The notes under the pieces are model-generated. The model was given only the letters and a program-made list of their open reading frames with translations, was not told the DNA's origin and did no database searches. A DNA stretch of 64,000 nucleotides from positions 16,662,089 through 16,726,088 of the forward strand of contig JAJEKV010000005.1 in the NCBI GenBank assembly GCA_021234155.1. The letters are read 5' to 3'. The position numbers and the translations under genes were made by a program. Of this stretch, positions 1-9,850 are shown piece by piece (position 1 is the first letter of the stretch; every line of letters starts with the position of its first letter). Source of the DNA: Isoetes taiwanensis (taxonomy: Eukaryota; Streptophyta; Lycopodiopsida; Isoetales; Isoetaceae).

Positions 1-1100
1 ACTCTTTAAACAACTGTAACTGGTCTCGTTCACCTGGGAAAAAGCTTCTTGCAGTTGCCGATACAGGGCTTTGCTTGCTTGACTTTAATCTTGAGCCACA
101 TACTATCTCCAACCTAAAATTCCCCTATCATCATATGCTTGTCAGTCAAACTCTTCTGACGGCTTCTTGCAGCTGACAAGTATCCCCGAACTTCTTCCAC
201 TAACTGCTGCATATCTGCCAATAACTGTTGAGAGACTTCTACCTTTGACACAGGATTATGCCAGGTATCCGGTGTAAGGCATTGATAGCCATAATTAATC
301 ATAAAATGGAGACATTTGGGTTGATTTATCTCCAACCTAAAATTCCCTTACCGTCATATGCTTGTCAGTCAAACTCTTCTGACGGATTCTTGCAGCTGGC
401 AAATATCCCCGAACTTCTTCCACTAACTGCTGCATATTTGCCAATAACTGTTGAGAGACTTCTACCTTCGACACAGGATTATGCCATGTATCTGGTGTGA
501 GGCATTGATAGCCATAATTAATCATAAATGAGGACATTTAGGTTGATTCTTGCTTGATGCTATTGTATACGAACTCCAGCAAGTGAATGTAGTCCTCCCA
601 CTGACTGCTTGTTCCACATGTAGTTTCTCAACATGTCCTCTAATGTTCGATTGGTCTGCTCTGTCTGGCCATCAGTTTGGGGATGATATGTTGTGTTGAA
701 GCTGAGCTTCATCCTTATCGAAGACATCCTTCCAAAAGGAACTCATAAAATTTGGTTCCTATTAGAAATATTTTCCTTGGCATCCTATTCAATCAAAAGA
801 TCTCTTTTACGAAAAACAAGGTGATATCAAGGGTTGTATATGTGGTTCGACATGGCAAAAAATGTGCCATCTTGGACAGCTTGACGACCACTACCATTAA
901 TGCATCGTGGCCCATTGCTGTTCTTCCACTTGGCGTTTGGCACTGCCAAGGGTTCTAAGGCTCCCGAAATTTGGAGTTGCTTCGCTTTTATCTGCTAATA
1001 TATCTGATACTCTTGAATGTATTCTACAATATGCTTTTTCATTCTTGGATATACTGGTATGTTTCTCAAGCCTGCAAAATAACACGATAGTTATCAATAG
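1..1100 (-). mobile_element. Ty3/gypsy LTR-retrotransposon pol remnant (integrase region)
   Basis: Read on the minus strand, the block shows pieces of a Ty3/gypsy integrase in order. Near 950-1080 there is a decayed zinc-binding/linker part. Near 740-890 is the start of the catalytic core, with LSKMAHF and CR-TTYT-like pieces. At 550-720 is the diagnostic TYHPQTDGQTEQTNRTLED stretch. Downstream of it (109-545) is the C-terminal part before the chromodomain region. The pieces lie in different frames with many stops, so the copy is dead. No LTR or target-site duplication is visible and the left edge is cut by the window. Family assignment rests on the HPQTDGQTE motif, which is typical of gypsy integrases. 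Confidence 0.85.
109..552. repeat. Tandem duplication of 222 bp inside the integrase remnant
   Basis: The segment beginning tccaacctaaaattccc occurs at 109 and again at 331, and the two copies stay alignable for about 210 bases. On the minus strand both encode the same retrotransposon peptide (INYGYQCLTPDTW, then VSKVEVSQQLLA). The copies differ by scattered substitutions, so the duplication is not recent. It arose in the element or after its death. Confidence 0.85.
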
Positions 1101-1319
1101 ACATACAATTAATGGTTATATCGACCTTCTCTAGCATTTTACACCAGTTGAACATGGGTAGATACCATTCTTATCAACTGAACTAGCTAAGTTACACGCA
1201 ATATATTTTATTGCTAAAAATAGAAGATGCATCAAAATGTGTTCGCCTAATTAATTAGTATTTGCTGAAATTTTATAATGTCCATATTATCTTTATGTGT
1301 CAATTTCTTATGTTACATT

Positions 1320-2119
1320 TGCCCATTTCACACACTGTCTTAAAATATGACTGTCCCAATTTATATAAGACATCTTTTTATGACTCCAAAGCCAAAAATA
1401 AGACATGTCTATAGAAGTTGCTTTCACGCTACAGGATACATTTTGTAGTCCTATACAAATAAGACACTAACAAACACTACTGTGGAAATCATCACAAACT
1501 AGGACCACCTATAATTTTGAATATGATTGGTCAGAAAGTGGTGTCTTATTTTACCCCGGGAAGGGGGGGTCCCCATTATAAAATAAAATTCCATTGCACT
1601 TAGGCCCTTTTTCCACGGTAGTCTTATTTTTGAAAATCACATTTTATCAAATGAAGTTTGGCCACCTAATCTCCTAAAAGAATAGCACTGTAAAATAAGA
1701 CATGTCTTATTTAGGTTCAGAATAGGTCTGGATACCACTTTTAATGTAAATCGAGTCTCCACCAAAATAAAATAAGACATCTAGTCTTAATTAAGACACC
1801 TAGTCGTATTTGAATATATAACTAAAAATAAGACGTTTGATAGTTTTCCACTAGTATTTTTGTAGTGTCATATTTTATGAGTACCATGCAGTGGAAAAGC
1901 AAGTTTAAATTTATGTCTCATTTTTAGCTATGGAGTCACAAATAGTGTCATATATTGTATATGACAGTCATATTTTATGATGACTAGCATGAAGGGCCTT
2001 ACCAACCGGAATGAGACATGTCTTATTTTTGACATGGTGAAAACAACTTCACCCTTTTTTAAAAAGTGGCATACTCCTATTGAATACTTCTAGATATAAG
2101 ACAGTAGTGTGAAAAGGGA
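1320..2119 (-). mobile_element. Older Tourist-like MITE, interrupted by a younger copy
   Basis: Sequence 1320-1602 followed by 1999-2119 aligns to the reverse complement of the element at 11962-12364. Both ends are recognisable: tgcccatttcacac at the left and gtgtgaaaaggg at the right, against terminal repeats GGCCCTTTTTCCAC and its complement. Removing 1603-1998 plus one TTA rejoins the two halves at the expected point (ccattgcac...ccaaccggaatgag). The copy is strongly diverged and I could not define its own target duplication. Confidence 0.75.
1603..1998 (+). mobile_element. Tourist-like (PIF/Harbinger-type) MITE, younger copy
   Basis: This 396-bp element starts GGCCCTTTTTCCAC and ends in a partly decayed complement (gaagggcc). 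It is flanked by TTA at 1600-1602 and 1999-2001, the target duplication typical of PIF/Harbinger elements. It is co-linear with the copy at 11962-12364. It carries the 18-bp perfect palindrome AATAAGACATGTCTTATT at 1694-1711. It has no coding capacity. Confidence 0.85.
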
Positions 2120-2568
2120 TCTTTTATTTAAGGTCTTTATGGTCTTTATGCTTTGAACAGTTTATGATCCTTTATGAGTTTTACATTCTCTTTCTTTCTG
2201 ATGTTTATCTTAACATATATAAAGCAGTTTGATCTTTTTCTTTTTCTTTTTTCACCCCTAATATTTCTGCGCCGCAATCTAATTTCATGTTTAGAGACCA
2301 TGTATATTTTTGTTTGGCAATGTCGCCCTCAAACTTCGACGCCTGGCTATAGCAATGGCGAGCATGCTTGAACTCGGCTCAGGCCCGGACGCTTTACCTT
2401 TTGCGAGGCTAGAGGCATCAAAAGGGTGGCACCTTCCTTCATCCATTCCAGCATAAAGCTTTGCCTCTACAGAATCTGGAGGTATGACAAGTTGTTTTTT
2501 TTTTTTTTCCTTTCTTGTAACGGGCACATGGTAGACCGCTCGAGTATTCGAACCTTGAATGTGCCTGT
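2120..2568. other. Non-coding stretch and left half of a split host repeat
   Basis: No gene is visible. Around 2491-2508 there is a T run. From about 2521 to 2568 the sequence (cgagtattcgaaccttgaatgtgc) matches 8461-8484. It is the left half of a host repeat whose right half resumes at 8115, after the CACTA-like element. Confidence 0.6.
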
Positions 2569-2589
2569 CACAAGGCATCCTAAAATTTA

Positions 2590-3200
2590 ACTGCCATAAT
2601 TAACCACTAAGGAACCACTATACATGTGGTTATTTATGCAAAAAATAATAATCTTAATGGAAACCACATATTATAGTGGTTTTATAAGTAGGATGTGGTT
2701 TTCATGCTAGTTTTGTTGCAACATGGTTTATTTAAATTGATAATGGTTTCTAGCATGGTTTTCTTGTTAGTTTATTGATACAACATCGGTTATTAAGTTG
2801 GTAATGGTTTATGGTATGGTTTTTCAATGTTAGATGATGATTCTCCACATTGGTTTTCTTTTGTAGCATGGTTTACTAGAATATATGTAGTTTGGAAGGT
2901 GGTTTTTACTGCCAATTTAAATACCTAGTGGTTATTCATGTTGGTTTTCTATTGCCAAAATTGTCTATTAAAAATCGACCACATTGGTTTTTTTATCTAG
3001 TATGGTTTATTAAAATTAATGTAGTTTACAAGGTGGTTTTTAGTGCCAATATAAATATCTAGTAGTTATTCATGTTGTTTTTCTATTGCAGAATTGTCTA
3101 CTAACAATCGAATATGATTTGTAGCATGGGTTTCCGTACCATTTTAATTTGCGTGGTGGTTATTTATAATTCCCAACTAAAAGGGTGGTTATTCATAGTG
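2590..3200. repeat. Left subterminal repeat block of the CACTA-like element
   Basis: The block is packed with degenerate tggtt/atggttt motifs. It contains a clear tandem duplication of 134 bp (2851-2984 and 2985-3118); each copy has tggttt, gtggtttttA-tgccaat and a cat/tgttgttttctattg segment. Such arrays are expected as transposase-binding subterminal repeats in CACTA elements. The matching right-hand block lies at 7640-8095 in inverted orientation. Confidence 0.6.
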
Positions 3201-3699
3201 CTTAATCTTTAACTTCAATGGATATTATACTTTCATGATGTAGATTAAATTATAACTTAAATATATGCTACGAAATGCATGCTTATATTTAAGACTACCG
3301 GAAATACTGAATATTGTAGTGTAGTTACCCTAAGACCCTAGAAATTTTGATGGAGCATAATGTCGTACAATTTAGCTCTTTAAAACAAGGGAATGTGATT
3401 TAAAAAAAAAAAACATCGAGATAAAGCAAGAATTAGAAAAGGACAAAATAAAAAGCTTTTAGAATATAGTACGCTTACTACATATTCTAAGCGAGGTGCA
3501 CCCTAGACTACCACGATCGTCGGATTAAATCGATCCTCTGACCCGGATGCGTATGTTGGGGCCTCTGGGCACCTCTCGTTTCACTTATAGTCAATTATGA
3601 TTGGAGCCTTTATGATTTTGAAATATGAAATCTGATTTAGCCTAAGGTTTTGATGGAATATTGAATCTCTATCTGGCTTTGCCTAAGATTTTAGAATAT

Positions 3700-3785
3700 G
3701 AAATCACGGGGGCTCGAACCTCTACCAAAATAACTCAATGTTCTTATAAGACTACTTTAACCAATGTACCCGGTGAGCTAATGTG
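3700..3785 (-). mobile_element. tRNA-derived SINE-like head
   Basis: On the minus strand TAGCTCACCGG (3770-3780) fits an RNA polymerase III box A. GGTTCGAGCCC (3710-3720) fits box B exactly. The spacing of 49 bases, with TTGGTTAAAG after box A, is SINE-like. The body would continue toward about 3480, and I could not find a tail or a target duplication. It may instead be a chance tRNA-like match inside the CACTA-like element. Confidence 0.4.
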
Positions 3786-3789
3786 ATTA

Positions 3790-4290
3790 TTTTTTATCTT
3801 GAATCTATGTTTTTTTTATAACAACCCATTCAATTGTTTTAGGGATATATGGTCTATGGTTTTGAGGAATTGTTATTTTTTACATCTATATCAAATCCCC
3901 CACGAAACCCCTGTTATTTTGCTACATATTAGTTCTTTGGATCGAAACCATGCCTTCTTAAGGACATAAGTGGACTAAAGGAATAAAAGCGAAAAAGAGA
4001 TATGTTTGTTGGCCTTAAGGCCATTAAAGATATCTTTACCTTTCGAATTTAGAACAGATATTTCTAAGATCTTTTCCAAAAGCAAAATGGCATTTAGACT
4101 CTAGCTTCCTTTCACATTCATCTAGGGGTTTAATTGTTCATACATGCTAACTATAACACATGACGTTTAAGTTACTAATTAATGAAGGGTTTAGTCGAAG
4201 ATTTACGTTCTGAACCTTGTTACGGTGGCACCAAGTCGGCCCCGTACTATTTTATGGTGGAGGGCATTTTAGCAAATATATAATATACTG
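3790..4290. other. Non-coding interior of the CACTA-like element
   Basis: AT-rich sequence without an open reading frame of note and without a motif I recognise. It separates the SINE-like head from the nested Mutator-like element. Confidence 0.5.
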
Positions 4291-4302
4291 GGTATTTTAA
4301 CA

Positions 4303-5301
4303 AGGAAAATTTTAAAAATGCCTTGTAATTTGGGGTAATTGCCAAAATGCCCTTGTATATTCAAATATTGTTAATTTGCCCCTACGACCGAGAATAGCTG
4401 TGGGAACAAGGCTCTTGGGTATTTCGGCATCAATTTTGCTGCATCGCCAATTCAGATCACTATTATAGCATTTTCTACACTCCATCAATGATTCGAAATC
4501 ATTTTGGCACATTTTCTTGAATTTCGGGGGTGTAAAAAAGTCGGTTACGTTTTACATTGAACAATTATGCATGCATCTCTCTCTCTCTCTTTCTACATTT
4601 TTTCTTAATAATCAGGTGGACAAGGTGGACAAATTTGGCGGTAAGAAGCTTGACTACGGTGGCAAGATGGCTATGGATAGTCACCATATTTGCTCATTTT
4701 TGTGTTTTTTGAAAATCTATTGCAAAGCTTTATTGAATCATGCTACAGATCCTTAAAAGCCCGAGCTATAATGGACATAATCGATTTTTTCTTTTGCTTT
4801 GGGAGTCTCATGCTAGAAGCTTTGGCTAGAGGCATGATCTACAACAAAAAATACATTTGATGTGCAACAATATTTAGTCTCTTTGTTTTGGAGCAGAACT
4901 AGTTGATCATTGGGGCAATGAAGAAAATTTTCCAGCATTTGTTGTGCTTCTTAGGAGTGGCTAGTCTAAGATGGAAAAATGACGCCATATCTACTTTGTT
5001 TTAAAAAGCTGGGAGTGTCTTGAACAAAACAAATCCAAAGCAATAGCCATCGGAGCTATGGCGATCCTACTAGAGTGATGAACGAAGAAGAAGAAGGGAA
5101 AATGGCGGAGGATGCATGAAGGGGAAATGGTGGAGAATGATTTGGCTAGCACTTCCGTGCGAGTAGTTTTGCATGCAAGGCCATAGCTCGGGTAAGAGAA
5201 ACCGGAATTGTGGTGTAAAATAGGGGCATTTTGACAAATATTAGAAATAAAAGGGCATTTTGACAAATAATTAAAAATAGAAGGGCATCTTTAAAATTTT
5301 C
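4303..5301. mobile_element. Mutator-like (MULE) non-autonomous element
   Basis: The 999-bp element is flanked by a perfect 10-bp target duplication, tattttaaca, at 4293-4302 and 5302-5311. Its ends form long terminal inverted repeats of about 90 bp. Left, ggaaaattttaaaaatgcc leads into two ccaaaatgccc-type blocks; the right end shows the same reversed (gggcattttgacaaat, gggcatctttaaaattttc). Long inverted repeats with 9-11 bp duplications define Mutator-like elements. The interior (about 4400-5200) has no recognisable transposase. A short open segment at 4611-4700, next to an AG acceptor-like site, could be captured host DNA, but I cannot identify it. Confidence 0.85.
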
Positions 5302-5311
5302 TATTTTAACA

Positions 5312-6041
5312 ATTATAGGCAGCGTATGACAAATTCCGGGGAACACTTGCAGATTACCGGCTAGAATTTAAAATTTCCGTTTGTCCAAAATTTTTAACAG
5401 GAAGTGGTTCCTTTTGAAAACGATAAATACAGGAATATTACCTGAAACCGTATTTTCCGATTTCATCTATGTATATCCAGAAATATTTTTTATAGGTTAC
5501 TAAAAGTACTATAAGTTTAATTAGGGTAGCTTAGGGTTTCGTTTCAACAAAATTTTTTTTCTCTACGAAATTCCTATCCTGCTGTCGCCGCCTCTGATCA
5601 TTTTGCCGCCCTCTGCTGTATTCTCCATCAATTTCGGCTGCTACTCCATTAGTTTCGGCTGTTTTTCTCCCCAAAAATGCTATCGATCACTCTTACTTGG
5701 CTAATCTTTCAATTTCGTGGAAGAGGAAGGAAGAAGAGAAGGAAGAAAAAGGCTAGTTCTATCTGTGCTATTGAAAGAGGAGATGAAAACGAAACAGAGG
5801 TCTGATCCATTCACGAGAAAAATGCTTGGATTAAGTAAGACTTTGATATGTATTGTACTGTGCAAAAAACCCTGTTTTCAACAAAATACTTTCTGATTCG
5901 GATTTCAGATCTTTTGTAGGGTTGACACATACAACAGGGCAAGCAGAGAAGGGCGAAAGGTATATAGCAGATCCATTTTTGTAGAAGGACGAAAGAGGCA
6001 AAGGTGAATTCTATTTTCCATTTCATTCTATTTGCAAATCT
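5312..6041. other. Interior of CACTA-like element, possible captured 5' UTR
   Basis: Between 5540 and 5800 the sequence looks like a plant 5' UTR (gggtttcgtttcaac, C/T-rich stretches, atcaatttcggctg repeated at 5627 and 5648). It precedes the transporter fragment at 6042. No open frame covers it. Confidence 0.3.
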
Positions 6042-6235
6042 GTGGTACAAGGTCTACTTCTCATTAACGAATCAGAAAAACTTCATTCAATGAATCTGCT
6101 TATGTATATGGCTCCCATAGCTGTGGCAATGCTGCTTCCTGCTTCCCTGATCTTAGAAATAAATGTTTTTGCCATAGCTTTTGAAGATGCAAGTGAGAAT
6201 CCATGGTTTCTCATGCAAGGACCTCCATTGAAAAC
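6042..6235 (+). pseudogene. Nucleotide-sugar / triose-phosphate-translocator family fragment (internal part)
   Basis: The reading frame gives [19 protein letters not shown], then [18 protein letters not shown] and a short tail to about NPWFL. This matches the region around transmembrane helices 7-8 of plant sugar-phosphate/nucleotide-sugar translocators (the At3g11320/At5g05820 type). The similarity stops near 6235; from there the frame runs on to 6395 through sequence I do not recognise. The next helix of the family, which should follow, is missing. A further piece of the same family is found at 7120-7200, after an unrelated fragment. This is a captured or scrambled fragment, not a gene. Confidence 0.7.
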
Positions 6236-6399
6236 TGATACGCAGCAAATGGCTGTTGGCATCTACAGGAAAGGAGGGCATCAAAGCTGCCAAACAATAA
6301 ATTTTGATCCGTGGATGTCAGAAGGATGTGCACTTTCGATTTTTGTTGGTGCCACCCCACCTTTCAACTTTGTGTTTGTACGTCTGCCATTCTGATCCT

Positions 6400-6800
6400 T
6401 TTATGCTTTACATTGCATTCTGCATGATGCCACTGCTCTAATATGCACGAACGGACCTAACCCATGTCCAAAGTCATTGCATGCAACTGCAGCACCATCT
6501 TCTATCCTCTTCACACCAAAAGTGACGGCAAAAGCAAGTATAAAAGGTAAATTTGCTACGGCCCTCAAGGACAAATTCATTTGTCTTGTTCTTCCCTTGT
6601 TCTTGTAAACATATGCTGTTGTGCGTATCTTAGGGGATGTTACTCTGTTGAACACAGTCTGTCCATTTGGACGGCTGGTGAAGGACTAGTCTACGTGAAT
6701 TTTTTTTGTCTCTAACAGAGCATCAATCCTATAAATTATTCCATCTTCTCATATCAGATTGAGTTTTAGTTTCAAAAGATCTCTAGTCTTGAGTTCTGGC
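6400..6800. other. Unassigned interior of the CACTA-like element
   Basis: A minus-strand open stretch of 84 codons (6401-6655) has a protein-like composition but no family I recognise. The plus strand is broken. It may be a third captured fragment. Confidence 0.25.
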
Positions 6801-6801
6801 A

Positions 6802-7110
6802 ATGAGGAAAGCAGCCCTCTTTGTCATATGCATTTATTTAATGTTATCGGGTGCTTTTTGCACATTTGCAGAAGATATGTATGGTCATAGGCATGATGTA
6901 TACTTGTGGCCCATTACTGCATATGTTAGCCAAGGATCTAAACCCCTTGCCATTTCAAAAAGTTTCAAATTTGTGCTGGATATGAATTCTAATTCCTGCA
7001 CTACCTTAAGCCACAGCCCGGACAGTAGCTAACTTGCATGGATGCAGTTACAACTGAAAATTGATGAGTCTTATCAGCTACAAGTGCCTTCTCCTAACGA
7101 TGGAAGAACA
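6802..7110 (+). pseudogene. Beta-hexosaminidase N-terminal fragment
   Basis: The fragment starts with an ATG and a signal peptide (MRKAALFVICIYLMLSGAFC). It continues with LWPITAYVSQGSKPLAISK, the N-terminal motif of plant beta-hexosaminidases (LWP-P--VS-GS--L-(I/V)SK). A stop occurs at 7030-7032. After an acceptor-like cag at 7045-7047 the sequence LKIDESYQLQVPSP matches the family's DESY-L-VPSP segment. The catalytic GH20 barrel is absent. It is an inactive piece within the CACTA-like element, joined directly to transporter sequence downstream. Confidence 0.65.
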
Positions 7111-7117
7111 ACATTAT

Positions 7118-7200
7118 TTCTATTCTAATCTTCAGAAACCCTGTCACAGTGATTGGAATGGCAGGATTTGGCATTACAATTGTTGGTGTTATTAACTCTT
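7118..7200 (+). pseudogene. Nucleotide-sugar transporter fragment, C-terminal helix
   Basis: The frame reads IISILIFRNPVTVIGMAGFG followed by ITIVGV. This is the hallmark IFRNPVTVTGMLGY-T--GV segment at the C-terminus of the translocator family also seen at 6042-6235. The hexosaminidase piece ends within about 10 bases upstream, so the junction between the two sources is sharp. Confidence 0.7.
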
Positions 7201-7499
7201 TTGTTACACTTTTTTTTTTGTTTTCTAATTCAATATTTTGCTTCTGTCTTTCAATCTGGGTACTAATTCTCTCATTCTCATGAAACAGACCTTACTGCAA
7301 GAAGCAGATCTTACTGCATGAAACTTATTTCAAAGCAACTGTTGCATATTTCTGGAAATAAATTTATATTCTTTAAGAGTTTTGGAAATGGTTGGGGTTC
7401 AAATCCCTTGCTCCCTAATTTTGTGAAGGCACTACAGTCCATAAGAAACCATTTGCAATTAGTCTACTAGCCTAAACTTGGAATGCTTCAAACAACATA

Positions 7500-7645
7500 A
7501 CGTTTTCTGGTTATCATTATTATTTTTTGGTTATCATTATTGGTTAAGGTATTAATTTTCGTTATCATTATTGGTTAATAAATCGCACTTGGTTATCATT
7601 ATTGGTTTACTAGTTATCATTATTAGTTTATTATTGGTTTATAGA
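7500..7645. repeat. Short tandem repeat ggttatcattattggtt
   Basis: Six or so imperfect copies of a 17-30 bp unit built on ggttatcattattggtt run from 7508 to 7640. The block leads into the AACCA-rich right subterminal region. Confidence 0.6.
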
Positions 7646-8095
7646 TGACCATAACAAAACCATGCATATTTGGAACAAACAAATACACCTAAGATTAACA
7701 ATAATTCTAACACATTGCAAACCATGTGTTTACCATGGCATGACTAGTGCATTTACCATGATATTTAGTCATGTCAGTTTACCACAATGATGAACCACAT
7801 TATAGAATCACATGAATAAACACCATATTAAACCACATCCACAACCTTCATGTTATACCACATGGACAAACCATACACTTAATATGGTATAATATACCAC
7901 ATTCATTTTATCAACATGCAAAACCACTTTGACAAACTCTCTGAAGAAGCCCATCCATCTAACCATCCTAAAAACCTCGAAGAGAACCCATTAATTTAGC
8001 CACATATAGTTTTTAATGATATCAACCCACAAACATGCATTGGTTTTGTAGAATGGTTTTATAGTCATAACCATGGGAAAAACCATGTAGAGTTT
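7640..8095. repeat. Right subterminal repeat block of the CACTA-like element
   Basis: Dense aaccat/accacat motifs form the inverted counterpart of the tggtt-rich block at 2590-3200. The block ends 8 bases before the right terminal repeat GGATGCCTTGTG. Confidence 0.6.
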
Positions 8096-8114
8096 TAATT
8101 TTGGATGCCTTGTG

Positions 8115-8590
8115 TGTGGGGCATTCCCAAGACACTGGCATAAATGGGTAGAAGCGACTACTCATAAACATCTAGGCGGTTTTGCCCGGTTGGTTAAGGG
8201 CATGTCGGTTAAGGCGATTAGTTGATATCGAGGCGGAGTCTCGAGTTGAGGAGGAGTCTCCATGGGTGCCTATATGCATGGGTAATATGCAAAGACTTGG
8301 TAATCATTGTGACATGGTATGACATAGACATGGTATAGCCTTGGATGCTCGAGGACGAGCATAGTTCTAGTGGGAATAGACATGGTATAGCCTTGGATGC
8401 TCGAGGACGAGCATAGTTCTAGTGGGAGGCGCATGCTTGGACCCATGGTAGAATTTGCTTTCGAGTATTGAACCTTGAATGTGCGTACGGGGGCGTTCAG
8501 AGAGACCGGCATAAATGGGTAGAAGCGACTACTCATAAACGTCTAGACGGTTTTGCCCAGTTAGTTAAGGGCATGTCGGTTAGGAACGTT
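8115..8590. repeat. Host repeat: two direct copies plus a 52-bp tandem pair
   Basis: The segment ggcataaatgggtagaagcg and its next ~55 bases occur at 8137 and 8508 (offset 371). Between them, a 52-bp unit (atagacatggtatagcc...ctagtggga) is repeated in tandem at about 8326-8377 and 8378-8427. Each unit holds the small inverted repeat atgctcgaggacgagcat. The 8461-8583 copy gives the uninterrupted form of the site where the CACTA-like element inserted. The ctcgaggacgag segment resembles the sequence after pol in some gypsy elements, but I cannot confirm that. Confidence 0.7.
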
Positions 8591-8899
8591 ACATTGCTCA
8601 GAATTTACTGCATTCAAAAAAATCTTTTTGCTCCTTCCATCCTTTTGTGATGATCCTAGATACAAAGCCGAATCATTTTCCTGACGCCATGGCCATGGCT
8701 GCCGGATGGCTTCTTCCCGGCTTTTGCCCTGGATTGCTCATCTTGCAGCATTTGATTTTGTAGGAATCCATCATGAGGAAGAGGATCGGGTAACTCTGGT
8801 GATTATTGACCCTGTTTTAAGTTCTTTTTATGTGTGTCAAGTTGGGAACTGACGACCAGGAAGTTTTTCCTCTTCAAATATAGAATTCTCTACTACTTA

Positions 8900-9545
8900 T
8901 GTTCATTTCTCGCCCTATATTATACACAGTCAAGTCCAGTATTGACAGATTTTATACAAACAAAAGCATGATTACTTCAAGCATAACCCAGCGTTATACA
9001 GGTCGTGACGTAGTTGGAAATAGTGGAATTCTCCTTAATCGATCATATAGACAGTTTGTAGATAGTCATGAAGCTATGATTCGGCTAAATAATGCCAGAA
9101 TAGATGGTTTTGAAAGTTGAGTAGGCTCTAAAACTATATTTTCTTTCATCACTAGCAATATTCTTTATACATGTACTCGCAGAATGAAGTGTGTTTGCCA
9201 GTCTTACAAAGAGATTGTTCTGACTGTCTCTTACATGTGCCAGAGTCTTCATTTTCTAGATGTGGCATATTGTGACGACGTTTACCCCTTTATCACAAAC
9301 CCAAGATTTGATATACTTTGCACAAGGATCATGAAATATTACTTACTAAAGAAATATTTTGACAATATAGGAAATTCTTATGAAGAATGGAATAAGATTC
9401 TTATACAGGCTGTAATGCTTGCCCTGGGTATCTGTGATAAGTTTGGCCTATTTCAATTTGGCAAGGACCCCAATTTGAAGCATCATTATCATACAAATCA
9501 GAAAGCCGAATTTGCTCTTTCAGAGCTCTTTCTGAAAATTTGGTA
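8900..9545 (+). pseudogene. Sialyltransferase-like (GT29-type) protein pseudogene
   Basis: The translation contains the sialylmotif-L-like VVGNSGILL, HEAMIRLNNARIDGFE and VGSKT-FSF. After these come PRFDILCTRIMKYYLLKKY and the sialylmotif-S-like region AVMLALGICDKFGLFQFG with KHHYHTNQKAE. This is the plant sialyltransferase-like family (SIA1/SIA2 type, Golgi). An in-frame TGA at 9118-9120 breaks the frame right after GFES. About 14 residues before AVMLALG are missing, including the SGMQ part. The next stop is at 9544. The coding blocks run without introns, suggesting a processed copy. The N-terminal third is not recognisable. Confidence 0.75.
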
Positions 9546-9549
9546 AAAA

Positions 9550-9850
9550 ATTTACCGAGCTCTTTCAAGCAAATTTGGTTTTATTCCTTTTCTGGGCTTC
9601 AGAAAGAATTTTTGGCGTGTGTTGGTTGGACATGATTCTATCATGCCGGAATTATATCTCAGCTGCAATTTTTATTTGTTCATGGGTAAAATTGAATGAT
9701 TTGAATGAGTTACAGTTTTTTTATGAGTTTGTTGTGGAGTGTCGAGGTATCATTGTCTCTTTGGGGCAGTTCTCCTTCCTCCTCACTTGCTTTGTAACAT
9801 TACCATTCTTTTAATATATTGATGACACAGTTCTTCAAAAAAAAAAATTG
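9550..9850 (+). other. 3' trailer with A-tract after the sialyltransferase-like pseudogene
   Basis: The pseudogene's last segment (fragments of the agctctttcagagc type) is partly repeated at 9557-9572. The sequence then runs to an A tract at 9838-9848 preceded by atattgatgacacagttcttc. An A tract at the end is consistent with LINE-mediated retrotransposition, either of the pseudogene transcript or of a truncated LINE. No target duplication was found. Confidence 0.35.

Larger units (their letters stand above)
2569..8114. mobile_element. CACTA-like DNA transposon, non-autonomous, carrying gene fragments
   Basis: The left end CACAAGGCATCC, followed by taaaattt, is mirrored at the right end by GGATGCCTTGTG preceded by aatttt. 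Outside both ends lies TGT (2566-2568 and 8115-8117), a 3-bp target duplication. CAC...GTG ends with a 3-bp duplication and long subterminal repeat blocks are the signature of CACTA elements. Joining the flanks across the element rebuilds a host repeat found uninterrupted at 8461-8583. Inside are TGGTT-rich subterminal repeats on the left and AACCA-rich ones on the right. A nested Mutator-like element and fragments of two host genes lie between them. I see no transposase. The terminal repeats are short and the superfamily call is an inference. Confidence 0.7.

Noticed and set aside
2490-2612. SINE-like pair of box A (ccataattaaccactaag, minus) and box B (ggttcgaatactcg, minus) with an A-tail
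   Set aside because: The box B candidate lies outside the CACTA-like element in the host repeat, and the box A candidate lies inside it. They were never contiguous before the insertion.
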